64,000 nt of DNA from Marinilabiliales bacterium (lineage in GTDB: Bacteria > Bacteroidota > Bacteroidia > Bacteroidales > SZUA-534), in NCBI GenBank assembly GCA_003512955.1, contig DOTG01000047.1:62001-126000 (forward strand). The letters run 5' to 3'. Both the position numbers and the translations under genes were made by a program. Positions 35,586-43,070 of the stretch are shown here, piece after piece. The notes below the pieces were generated by a model, which was not told the origin of the DNA, searched no databases, and was given only the letters and a program-made list of their open reading frames with translations. How positions within the stretch are numbered: position 1 is the first letter of the stretch; the number at the start of each line of letters is the position of its first letter.

Positions 35586-36590
35586 TTAATTTTTAGAAAC
35601 CTCAATTAAATTTTTGAACGATTGTAAGGCTTTTCCGCTTTCCAATGATTCTTTGGCTTTGGCAAAACTTTCGCTAAAACTATGATTGTTATAGCATTGC
35701 AGCGCAAAAGCGGCATTGGTGAGTACCACTTGGTTTTGTTCGTAGGTTCCGTGGCCGTCAAGAATTTTCATGAATATTTTGGCCGATGCCTCCACCGTAA
35801 CCCCTCCTTTAATAGCTTCGGCGGAAACCCGTTTCAATCCCAAATCTTCAGGTTGCAAAAGCAATTCTGCCTGATTGGTAATGGCTTTAAAACCGCCGGT
35901 GAGGCTGATTTCGTCGTATCCATCCAGGCTATGGACAATGGTAAACTGTTTATTGGTCTGTTGATATAAATATCCATAGAGCCGGGCTAAATCGAGACTA
36001 AAAACCCCAACCAGTTGTTTTTGCGGAAATGCCGGATTTACCATAGGCCCCAGCATGTTGAAAAACGTTTTTACCCGCAAGGCTTTCCGGACCGGTGCTA
36101 CATTTTTCATGGCCGGATTAAACATGGGCGCATGCAAAAAACAGATGCCGGCTTTATCCATCTGTTTTTGTAAATTGCCTTGTTCGTTGGTAAACTGGTA
36201 TCCAAAATACTCCAAAACATTCGATGACCCACAGGCCGATGATACCCCATAATTCCCGTGTTTGGCTACTTTAGCCCCGGCTCCCGAGGTAATAAATGAA
36301 GCTAGCGTGGAGATGTTAAAAGTGTCTTTGCCATCGCCTCCGGTTCCGCACAAGTCAATCAAATTGTCGGTACCCAATTCCACTTTTATGCAATGTTGCA
36401 GCAACGCATCCCGAAAACCCGAAAGCTCTTCAACGGTAATACTCCGCATTAAATAGACCGTTAAAAACGAAGCCATTTCAACTTCGGAATATTTTCCCTG
36501 GGCCAAATCCGATAAGATATCGCGAGCCTCACTACTGCTCAATGTTTTATTTGCCGTAAGGTGGTTTATTATATTTCGCATTTCAGTCAT
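35586..36590 (-). CDS. trpD: Anthranilate phosphoribosyltransferase
   Basis: 334 residues from MTEMRNIINHL; a longer frame to 36629 adds thirteen residues with no family support. Transfers phosphoribosyl from PRPP to anthranilate. Seen: DLCGTGGDGKDTFNIST (PRPP loop), KHGNYGVSS, LGPMVNPA. Lies between trpG and trpC in the operon. Confidence 0.94.
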   Translation of the reverse strand: MTEMRNIINHLTANKTLSSSEARDILSDLAQGKYSEVEMASFLTVYLMRSITVEELSGFRDALLQHCIKVELGTDNLIDLCGTGGDGKDTFNISTLASFITSGAGAKVAKHGNYGVSSACGSSNVLEYFGYQFTNEQGNLQKQMDKAGICFLHAPMFNPAMKNVAPVRKALRVKTFFNMLGPMVNPAFPQKQLVGVFSLDLARLYGYLYQQTNKQFTIVHSLDGYDEISLTGGFKAITNQAELLLQPEDLGLKRVSAEAIKGGVTVEASAKIFMKILDGHGTYEQNQVVLTNAAFALQCYNNHSFSESFAKAKESLESGKALQSFKNLIEVSKN

Positions 36591-36658
36591 AACACAATCA
36601 ATTAACAATGAATAATTTGTAATGAACAATCAAGTCTTATTTCTAAATTCTCAACCTT

Positions 36659-37231
36659 CTAATTATCAATCCAGTTTTTTATCATTAATCCGCCATATTC
36701 GGTTAAAATTGATTCTGGATGAAATTGTACTCCCCGGACATTATAATGGGCGTGCCGCAGTGCCATGATTTGGTTGTTTTCATCTACCGCAGTAATAAGC
36801 AATTCTTCGGGCAGATTATCGCGGCTAACCATCCAGGAATGGTAACGGGCAGCATCAAACGTTTTGGGTACTTGATCAAACAAAGGTTCAAATTCCTGGG
36901 TTTGGGTAATGGGCGATGCTACCCCGTGGTACACCCGGTTCAGGTTGAACAGCGAACCGCCAAAAACTTCGCCAATGGCTTGCAATCCGAGGCAAACCCC
37001 TAAAATACTTTGATGCGGAGCACAGGTTTTTATTATTTCTTTCAGATTTCCGGCTTCATCGGGGATTCCCGGTCCCGGTGAAAGAAGGATTTTGTCGTAT
37101 GCCAATGCTTGTTGCCCGGTAATTTTATCGTTTCGGAACACATCGGGTAATTCCCCGGTCACATTTTTAATGTAATGTACCAGGTTATAAGTAAAGGAAT
37201 CGTAATTGTCGATGACTACTATTTTTTTCAT
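36659..37231 (-). CDS. trpG: Anthranilate synthase glutamine amidotransferase subunit
   Basis: 190 residues from MKKIVVIDNYDSF, the conserved TrpG/PabA start. Supplies ammonia to TrpE. Class I amidotransferase triad: Cys in LGVCLGLQAI, His in GVQFHPESILTEYG and Glu following it. Could serve PabB too, but linkage to trpE favours tryptophan synthesis. Confidence 0.94.
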   Translation of the reverse strand: MKKIVVIDNYDSFTYNLVHYIKNVTGELPDVFRNDKITGQQALAYDKILLSPGPGIPDEAGNLKEIIKTCAPHQSILGVCLGLQAIGEVFGGSLFNLNRVYHGVASPITQTQEFEPLFDQVPKTFDAARYHSWMVSRDNLPEELLITAVDENNQIMALRHAHYNVRGVQFHPESILTEYGGLMIKNWIDN

Positions 37232-37266
37232 TTGTTTTGTTTTTTGCACAAATTCCATTAAATCTT

Positions 37267-37308
37267 TCTAATTTCTAATCTCTAGTTTCTAGTCTCTAGC
37301 CTCTATAT
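37267..37308. repeat. 7-bp tandem repeat array at the trpE-trpG junction (6 units)
   Basis: Six heptamers TCTARYY (for example TCTAATC, TCTAGTC) in exact 7-nt period. The trpE stop codon (minus-strand TAG at 37303-37305) lies inside the last unit. Confidence 0.7.
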
Positions 37309-38706
37309 TTTCTTTGCCTCTTCAATAGCCATCTTCAAAGCAGCCAGTTTGTTATTTACTTCATTCAGTTCGCTCTCTTCGTTCGAATCGGCTACAATGC
37401 CTGCCCCTGCTTGATAGTACAGGGTGTTGTTTTTGCTCATAAACGAACGGATGGTAATGGCCTGGTTAATTTTTCCATTTAACCCGATGTTGCCGATGCA
37501 ACCGCCATAATACCCTCGGGCCTGATTTTCATAATGGTCAATCAGTTCCATAGCTTTATATTTTGGAGCTCCGGTGAGCGTTCCGGCAGGGAAAGTGTCC
37601 GCAAAAATGCGGATTGGATCAGTTCCGGACCTGATTTTTCCTTCCACTTCGGAAACCATGTGCAACACGTGCGAATAATAGTGAATCTCGCGGAAATAAT
37701 TCAACTTCACTTGGTCAGCATTGCGGCTCAGGTCGTTACGTGCCAAATCGACCAGCATAATGTGTTCACTGTTTTCCTTGGGGTCGGTGGCCAATTTTTT
37801 AGCTAATTCCCGGTCTTCATTATCGTGTCCTGTACGGCGGAAAGTTCCTGCAATAGGATTGATATACGCTTTGCCATCGTGTGTTTTAATTTGCGATTCG
37901 GGTGAGGAGCCAAACAGCTTAAAACTTCCATAATCGAAATAGAAAAGATAGGGTGAAGGATTGATGGAACGCAATGCCCGGTAAACATTGAACTCGTCGC
38001 CGCTGAATTGCTGACTGAACGAACGCGAAAGTACGATTTGAAACACATCGCCGCGCAAGCAATGTTCTTTCCCTTTGGCAACCATTTGTTTGTATTCCTG
38101 ATTGGTCACGTTGGTTTCTTCGCCATTAATGGTTTGGAACCTGTAAATGGCAAAAGTACGGTAGAGCAATTGTTCCTCAATGAATTGAAGATTCGATGGC
38201 TCATCATTAAAGAGGTGTTCAATCAGTGTTATTTTGTTGCTGGTATGGTTAATAGCCACAATGTATTTGTAAAATTGGTAAAAAAGGTCGGGAATCTGTT
38301 TGTCCGGTGCTACTGTTTTTAATTCGATATCTTCAAAATAAGTGACCGATTCATAGGTAGCATAACCAAAAAGCCCGGTTGCAGGTAGCGATGCCGGGCT
38401 ATTTTCGGGTACAAATACTTTGGCAAATTGGCTGAGCAGGGCTGTGACTTCGCTCATTTTGGTCAATTCTTGATTGTGGGTTGTTCCATCGGGAAAAATC
38501 AAGGTTACTTTTCTTCCGCTTGTTTTAATTCCCGCAACAGGTTCCAGGCCTATAAATGAATATTGGTTTTCACCTGCTTTAAAATCGGCTCCTTCCAACA
38601 AAATGGAATTGGGAAAAACATCGCGCAGCTTCAGGTATATAGCTACCGGAGTGAGCACGTCGGCCAGTAATTCTTTGGTATTGATTTTAAAAGGATACGT
38701 TTTCAT
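37303..38706 (-). CDS. trpE: Anthranilate synthase component I
   Basis: 467 residues, first structural gene of the operon. Converts chorismate to anthranilate. Chorismate-binding domain in the C-terminal two thirds: VLSRSFSQQF, NPIAGTFRRTGHDNEDRELA, DLARNDLSRNADQV, FPAGTLTGAPKYKAME, GYYGGCIGNIG. The N-terminal feedback region has the short LLEGAD motif (S-type Trp site LLES in enterics) near residue 37. The gene follows a 300-nt leader holding two candidate attenuators. Confidence 0.95.
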   Translation of the reverse strand: MKTYPFKINTKELLADVLTPVAIYLKLRDVFPNSILLEGADFKAGENQYSFIGLEPVAGIKTSGRKVTLIFPDGTTHNQELTKMSEVTALLSQFAKVFVPENSPASLPATGLFGYATYESVTYFEDIELKTVAPDKQIPDLFYQFYKYIVAINHTSNKITLIEHLFNDEPSNLQFIEEQLLYRTFAIYRFQTINGEETNVTNQEYKQMVAKGKEHCLRGDVFQIVLSRSFSQQFSGDEFNVYRALRSINPSPYLFYFDYGSFKLFGSSPESQIKTHDGKAYINPIAGTFRRTGHDNEDRELAKKLATDPKENSEHIMLVDLARNDLSRNADQVKLNYFREIHYYSHVLHMVSEVEGKIRSGTDPIRIFADTFPAGTLTGAPKYKAMELIDHYENQARGYYGGCIGNIGLNGKINQAITIRSFMSKNNTLYYQAGAGIVADSNEESELNEVNNKLAALKMAIEEAKKI

Positions 38707-38740
38707 TTTTTTAATTATCTAATTAATGTGTGTACTAAAT

Positions 38741-38774
38741 AAAAAGCGGCTCTCGGGTGATCCGGAGCCGCTTT
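38741..38774 (-). terminator. trp attenuator 2: intrinsic terminator just before trpE
   Basis: Minus-strand hairpin with 10-bp stem AAAGCGGCTC/GAGCCGCTTT (38765-38774 with 38743-38752), an inner CGG/CCG, and five T. It lies 32 nt after the stop of leader peptide 2 and 35 nt before the trpE ATG. Confidence 0.88.
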
Positions 38775-38805
38775 GATTTTTTATTTTTGCATGGCATTTC
38801 CACTC

Positions 38806-38865
38806 TCACCCGTTTGAGTTAGACCTGTGCCACCACCAATTTTGATTCATAAGATTTGTTTTCAT
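38806..38865 (-). CDS. trp leader peptide 2
   Basis: 19 codons and TGA: MKTNLMNQNWWWHRSNSNG. Codons 10-12 are TGG TGG TGG, then CAC. A second Met at codon 6 could also start. Too short for ordinary ORF calling but position (after terminator 1, before terminator 2) and Trp run give it meaning: charged tRNA-Trp level decides whether the ribosome stalls. The leader's CGGGTGA, at its stop, is complementary to TCACCCG in the following hairpin. Confidence 0.85.
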   Translation of the reverse strand: MKTNLMNQNWWWHRSNSNG

Positions 38866-38882
38866 CGCCAATAAATTTTAAT

Positions 38883-38915
38883 AAAAAAGCCTGTCGAAAT
38901 CTTCCGACAGGCTTT
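38883..38915 (-). terminator. trp attenuator 1: intrinsic terminator after leader peptide 1
   Basis: Minus-strand hairpin with an 11-bp perfect stem AAAGCCTGTCG/CGACAGGCTTT, 8-nt loop and TTTTTT tract. Begins 33 nt after the stop of leader peptide 1. The leader's CGACAG (38951-38956) can pair with CTGTCG in the 5' arm (38905-38910), giving an antiterminator. Confidence 0.88.
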
Positions 38916-38947
38916 GAATTTTTTTAGGCATTGACATCCTATTTTCA

Positions 38948-39004
38948 TTACTGTCGTAATAAATTGAAATGCCACCACCAAATATTTTTACAATTGTTAA
39001 TCAT
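38948..39004 (-). CDS. trp leader peptide 1
   Basis: 18 codons and TAA: MINNCKNIWWWHFNLLRQ. Codons 9-11 are TGG TGG TGG followed by CAT. Its ATG is 20 nt after the -7 box, so it is the first thing translated on the trp mRNA. GGCATT spanning the last Trp and His codons is complementary to AATGCC (38927-38932), ahead of terminator 1; the same TGGCA/TGCCA pairing exists in unit 2. Confidence 0.85.
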   Translation of the reverse strand: MINNCKNIWWWHFNLLRQ

Positions 39005-39023
39005 TTTTATCAATTTTGTGTCA

Positions 39024-39054
39024 CAAATAAAGTGATTGATTTTTTAAAAACAAA
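39024..39054 (-). promoter_or_regulatory. Candidate trp operon promoter
   Basis: On the minus strand: TTTG (39051-39054) as -33, 19-nt spacer, and TTTATTTG (39024-39031) as -7, one mismatch to TAnnTTTG. This is the only box pair in the window with the right spacing. The predicted start of transcription is just before leader peptide 1. Confidence 0.55.
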
Positions 39055-39172
39055 ATTTATTTTGCTTTTTTTGTTTTCGATGTAGATTTTTTCGTTGCTG
39101 AAGTTTTTTTCTGCCAGATTCATTGGCTGATTAAAAAATGACACTAAAATTTCGATAAAACCAAAAATTGGT

Positions 39173-39180
39173 TATTTTTG
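39173..39180 (+). promoter_or_regulatory. -7 promoter box TATTTTTG for the tRNA-Leu genes
   Basis: Exact TAnnTTTG match 38 nt before the first tRNA-Leu, divergent from the trp promoter. No -33 TTTG at normal spacing. Confidence 0.5.
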
Positions 39181-39217
39181 CACTCCGTTCTATAAAATAG
39201 TGATAAAATCTTTCAAA

Positions 39218-39304
39218 GCCCAGATGGCGAAATTGGTAGACGCGCTAGTTTCAGGGACTAGTGACCGTGAGGTTGTGCAGGTTCGAGTCCTGTTCTGGGC
39301 ACCA
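39218..39304 (+). tRNA. tRNA-Leu (anticodon CAG)
   Basis: 87 nt including an encoded CCA. Acceptor GCCCAGA/TCTGGGC, long class II variable arm (ACCGTGAGGT region), anticodon stem CTAGT/ACTAG with loop TTCAGGG, anticodon at 39252-39254, T-loop GGTTCGAGTCC. Reads CUG. Confidence 0.95.
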
Positions 39305-39305
39305 A

Positions 39306-39357
39306 AACAGGACGAGAAGTTTATCCCGCTATCGGCGGGAAGTCCTGTTCCGGGCAC
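39306..39357 (+). repeat. Hairpin with duplicated tRNA 3' end between the two tRNAs
   Basis: AGTCCTGTTCCGGGCAC (39341-39357) repeats the 3' end of tRNA-Leu(CAG) (39286-39302) with one mismatch. AACAGGAC (39306-39313) pairs with GTCCTGTT (39342-39349), enclosing a CCCGC/GCGGG stem. It looks like a scar of an unequal duplication or a processing hairpin. Confidence 0.55.
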
Positions 39358-39387
39358 TGTGAAATGATTAATACTTTTTATACCAAA

Positions 39388-39474
39388 GCCCAGATGGCGA
39401 AATTGGTAGACGCACCAGCTTGAGGGGCTGGCGCCCGCAAGGGTGTGCAAGTTCGAGTCTTGTTCTGGGCACCA
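39388..39474 (+). tRNA. tRNA-Leu (anticodon GAG)
   Basis: 87 nt with encoded CCA. Same acceptor stem and D arm as the upstream copy; anticodon stem CCAGC/GCTGG, loop TTGAGGG, anticodon at 39422-39424, variable arm CGCCCGCAAGGGTG. Reads CUC/CUU. Probably co-transcribed with the first. Confidence 0.95.
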
Positions 39475-39481
39475 AAAATGT

Positions 39482-39518
39482 AAACCCGTTGTAAATACAT
39501 TATTTACAACGGGTTTTT
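39482..39518 (+). terminator. Terminator of the tRNA-Leu transcript
   Basis: 16-bp perfect stem AAACCCGTTGTAAATA/TATTTACAACGGGTTT with a 3-nt loop, followed by T residues, 8 nt after the second tRNA. Confidence 0.9.
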
Positions 39519-39528
39519 GTTGTTTGTG

Positions 39529-39567
39529 GGGGTCAGAATAGGGGCGTTGCCATGCAACCCTGACCCC
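39529..39567. repeat. REP-like hairpin element
   Basis: GGGGTCAG (39529-39536) and CTGACCCC (39560-39567) enclose a second stem GTTGC/GCAAC (39546-39550 with 39554-39558), followed by TTTT. It could act as a second terminator; the two-tier shape also fits REP elements. Confidence 0.5.
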
Positions 39568-39974
39568 TTTTCGTTTTCTCCGGGTTCTTTACGGTTGATT
39601 TTGCTTTACACTTATAAATCTTGACAATATTTCCTGCAGGGGAGAAATTTCAAATTAGATTCTGCAAGTTACAGGGTGACGAAATTAAATAACAATTGTT
39701 TGCCTTTTTTGTGTCAGATTGAGCCACCCCGTGACTTTCATCGGTTTTTCCAGATGACTTGCGGATTCTAGATAGATGTACCGATGGTTGGATTTATTAT
39801 GATTTTCGTTGGTGTTAAAAATAATGATGCAACGAAACGACCATGATTGAACACAAAATGAACCCATTTCATTCTTGGACATCAGATACTTTAGCTGTGT
39901 GAATTTTACACTAAGAAAACATGCTATTTTATGATTAAGGAATTTCAAAAAGCATACCGTTTAAAAAATACAAT
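39568..39974. other. Spacer upstream of the SusC/SusD operon
   Basis: 407 bp without a supportable ORF. Expected to hold the PUL promoter and the HTCS binding site. Only an imperfect -7 candidate TACTTTAG (39887-39894) and a partial dyad GTGTGAATTTTACAC (39896-39910) are seen; neither is strong. Confidence 0.35.
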
Positions 39975-42900
39975 ATGAAAAAAACCTTACTAATTCTACT
40001 TACATTCTTTCTATTCACTAACGCATTTTCACAGCCTGTAATCACAGGGATGGTTCTCGATGAAAATGGAATTTCTATGCCAGGTGTATCTGTTCTGATA
40101 AAAGGCACATCAATAGGGACAATTACCGATTTTAATGGAAAATTCAGCATTAAGATTGATCACAAAGATGCAGTGCTAGTGTTTTCATTTATTGGATATT
40201 CGCCCAGCGAAATTACAGTAGGTAACCAAACTTCAATAAACATTAAGATGGTTCCTGACATGGTAGGCCTTGATGAAGTGGTAATTGTTGGATATGGTTC
40301 ACAAAAAAAGGTATCAGTTGTTGGTGCTATTTCAACAATAACCACAAAAGGTTTAGTTCAAAGCCCTGCAGCAAATATCAGTAATGCTTTGGCAGGTAGA
40401 TTAACTGGTTTAACCACTGTTCAAAATACGGGACAACCAGGTAAAGATGATGCCAGTTTATATATACGTGGTAGAAGTACATGGGTGAACGCGAGTCCGT
40501 TATATATAGTTGATGGTGTTGAAAGAGAAAGCTACACCCAGGTTGATGCAAACGAAATAGAATACTTTTCTATTTTAAAGGATGCTTCAGCAACTGCCGT
40601 ATATGGGGTTAGGGGTGCTAATGGTGTAATAATAATTACAACAAAACGCGGTAAGGAGCAGAAACCCGAAGTAAGCCTTTCTGCACAATATGGATTGCAG
40701 CAACCAACCCGTCTGCCAAATTATCTGCAATCGTATGAAACCGCTTTGTTACGGAATGAATCATTTATAAATGATGGCTATACAGATGATCAATTACCCT
40801 TTCAGCCGGCTGCACTTGAGGCATTCCGGACTCATTCCGATCCGTATCATTATCCTGATGTGGATTGGTATGATGAAGTCATTAGAAAGTTTTCACCACA
40901 AAGCCAATATAATGTAAATATAAAAGGCGGTACTAAAACAGCACGTTATTTCTTATCTACAGGGTATCTGAATCAAGAAGGTTTGTTTAATACCCAAAAA
41001 CATAATGATTACAATACTAATTTTAGGTATGACCGTTTTAACTTTAGGTCGAACCTGGATATTGACGTATCAAAAGATTTGACATTTTCTGTAACCATTG
41101 CAGCTAGGCTTGAAGATACCAATGAACCCGGATCAACCGGATATTCAGGTGCAGAAAACCAGGCTTCATTTGCACCACTGACACGGACACCCCCTTATGA
41201 AACACCAATTTTTCAAAAAAATGGGAAGCCAGGCGTTGGGCCATCGGGGGCAAATCCATGGTTGTCAGTTAATGGTTATGGTTATACACGGAACAAAAAG
41301 GATGTGGTTGAATCTTTAGTTAATTTGAATTACAAACTTGACAAACTGACAAAAGGATTGTCAGCCAAAGCATTATTGTCGTACGACAGTTATTTTATTG
41401 AACAAAAGCGTTATAGCAAGAAAACTGCAACCTATCGGCTTGACTCGGGACCGGATGAAGAAGACAGTTATACTGTATTTGGTGAAGATACTGAATTAAA
41501 GTATGATGGTGGATATATAAGTGATTTTTCAAAATCTTATTTTGAAGGCTCACTGAATTATTCGCGAAGTTTTGGTATCCATAATGTAACAGGATTATTG
41601 CTGGGTAACATGGAAAGCAAATCTTATGGCGACGATATTCCATATCGGAACATGGGGTTGGTTTCAAGGTTAACTTACGATTATGCAGATAGCTATATAG
41701 CTGAATTCAATATGGGGTACAACGGTTCGGAGAATTTTGCGCGTGGCAAACGATTCGGATTGTTTCCATCACTTTCTGTTGGCTGGATCATTTCTCATGG
41801 AAATTTGTTAGAGAAACTTCCATTTATCAATTTTATGAAATTGAGGATGTCATACGGATTGGTGGGCAATGATAAAATTGGTGGGGACCGTTTTATGTAT
41901 TCAGAAGAGTACTCATATCGCGACAGTTGGGTTTCTCCTTCACTGCCTTATTTTGGGACTTCTGCTATTGAATCGCAGATTGTGACCTTATCGCGTATAG
42001 CAAACCCTGATTTGACATGGGAAAAGGCCAATAAATTTAATTTTGGTTTAGAGACAAACTTTTGGGAAAACAAGCTTAACACATCGGTTGATGTATTTCT
42101 GGAATACCGGAAAGACATATTGATGGATAGAAATTCAATCCCGCGTTATTTGGGTGTAAAACCCCCCGCAGGAAACATTGGTAAAACTAGAAACAGTGGG
42201 TGCGAAGTTGAGATTAAATACAGAGATAAAATAGGTGAGGATTTTAATTTCTGGGTAAATGTTAATTACAGTTTTGCAAAGAATATCATTATTTATAAAG
42301 ATGAACCCGAAAACAAGTTGCAATGGCAAAAAGAAGAAGGTCAATCAATTGGGCAATTTTATGGTTACAAGGTACTTGGATTCTTTGATATAACCGACTT
42401 TGATGGAAATGGCGTTCTTAACGAAAAATACCCGCTCCAACTGGTTGGAGAGGCTCCTAAACCGGGTGATTTTATTTATGCCGACATTAATGGGGATAAA
42501 GTTGTTGATGATAGGGATAAGCTGCCAATTGGGTATTCCGATATCCCCGAATCAACCATAGGCTTTTCTTATGGATTCGATTGGAAAGGTTTCGATTTTA
42601 GTATGATGTGGCAAGCAGCCTATCATGTCAGTTTGAATATTTCTAGCGAAAGCCTGTATGAATTCTGTGAAGGTGGAAGGGTCCAGGATTTTCACAAGGG
42701 GAGGTGGGCTTATTATACCGACCCTTTTACGGGGGAACTGGTTGATACCAGGGCAACGGCAACTTACCCTAGGTTGCATTCCCAAAGTTCAAGCCCCAAT
42801 TGGACAATCAATGATTTCTTCCTCTACAATTCGAGCTATTTGAAATTACGAAATATTGAAATTGGTTACGAACTGCCAATTAAACAGCTTGCAGTTTTAG

Positions 42901-43064
42901 GGATTTCAAAAATGAGGGTTTATTTAAACGGAAATAATTTATTGACTTTTTCAGAAGTTAAACAAGTCGATCCGGAAGGGCCAGGATATGGTGGTAATAG
43001 GGAAAGAGGATGGAATTACCCTCAACTTGCTATATATAATTTAGGTATTAATGTAACTTTTTAA
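39975..43064 (+). CDS. SusC/RagA-type TonB-dependent receptor (pair 1)
   Basis: 1029 residues; outer-membrane barrel importing oligosaccharides with the SusD lid at 43071. Signal peptide to AFSQ; carboxypeptidase-regulatory-like domain ~22-110 (ITGMVLDENGISMPGVSV); TonB-contact motif GLDEVVIVGYGSQKK; plug ~115-230 with YIRGRSTWVN and AVYGVRGANGVIII; 22-strand barrel to the C-terminal NLGINVTF. No STN domain, so control by a FecR/sigma pair is not expected; the HTCS at 52112 is the likely regulator. Confidence 0.93.
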   Translation: MKKTLLILLTFFLFTNAFSQPVITGMVLDENGISMPGVSVLIKGTSIGTITDFNGKFSIKIDHKDAVLVFSFIGYSPSEITVGNQTSINIKMVPDMVGLDEVVIVGYGSQKKVSVVGAISTITTKGLVQSPAANISNALAGRLTGLTTVQNTGQPGKDDASLYIRGRSTWVNASPLYIVDGVERESYTQVDANEIEYFSILKDASATAVYGVRGANGVIIITTKRGKEQKPEVSLSAQYGLQQPTRLPNYLQSYETALLRNESFINDGYTDDQLPFQPAALEAFRTHSDPYHYPDVDWYDEVIRKFSPQSQYNVNIKGGTKTARYFLSTGYLNQEGLFNTQKHNDYNTNFRYDRFNFRSNLDIDVSKDLTFSVTIAARLEDTNEPGSTGYSGAENQASFAPLTRTPPYETPIFQKNGKPGVGPSGANPWLSVNGYGYTRNKKDVVESLVNLNYKLDKLTKGLSAKALLSYDSYFIEQKRYSKKTATYRLDSGPDEEDSYTVFGEDTELKYDGGYISDFSKSYFEGSLNYSRSFGIHNVTGLLLGNMESKSYGDDIPYRNMGLVSRLTYDYADSYIAEFNMGYNGSENFARGKRFGLFPSLSVGWIISHGNLLEKLPFINFMKLRMSYGLVGNDKIGGDRFMYSEEYSYRDSWVSPSLPYFGTSAIESQIVTLSRIANPDLTWEKANKFNFGLETNFWENKLNTSVDVFLEYRKDILMDRNSIPRYLGVKPPAGNIGKTRNSGCEVEIKYRDKIGEDFNFWVNVNYSFAKNIIIYKDEPENKLQWQKEEGQSIGQFYGYKVLGFFDITDFDGNGVLNEKYPLQLVGEAPKPGDFIYADINGDKVVDDRDKLPIGYSDIPESTIGFSYGFDWKGFDFSMMWQAAYHVSLNISSESLYEFCEGGRVQDFHKGRWAYYTDPFTGELVDTRATATYPRLHSQSSSPNWTINDFFLYNSSYLKLRNIEIGYELPIKQLAVLGISKMRVYLNGNNLLTFSEVKQVDPEGPGYGGNRERGWNYPQLAIYNLGINVTF

Positions 43065-43070
43065 GCACAA

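Noticed and set aside
39190..39450. 86-codon minus-strand ORF across both tRNA-Leu genes
   Set aside because: It is antisense to two well-formed tRNAs with complete stems and encoded CCA; coding is not credible.
39685..39948. 87-codon minus-strand ORF upstream of the first SusC
   Set aside because: Composition like spacer DNA, no recognisable motif, and it occupies the expected promoter region of the PUL.
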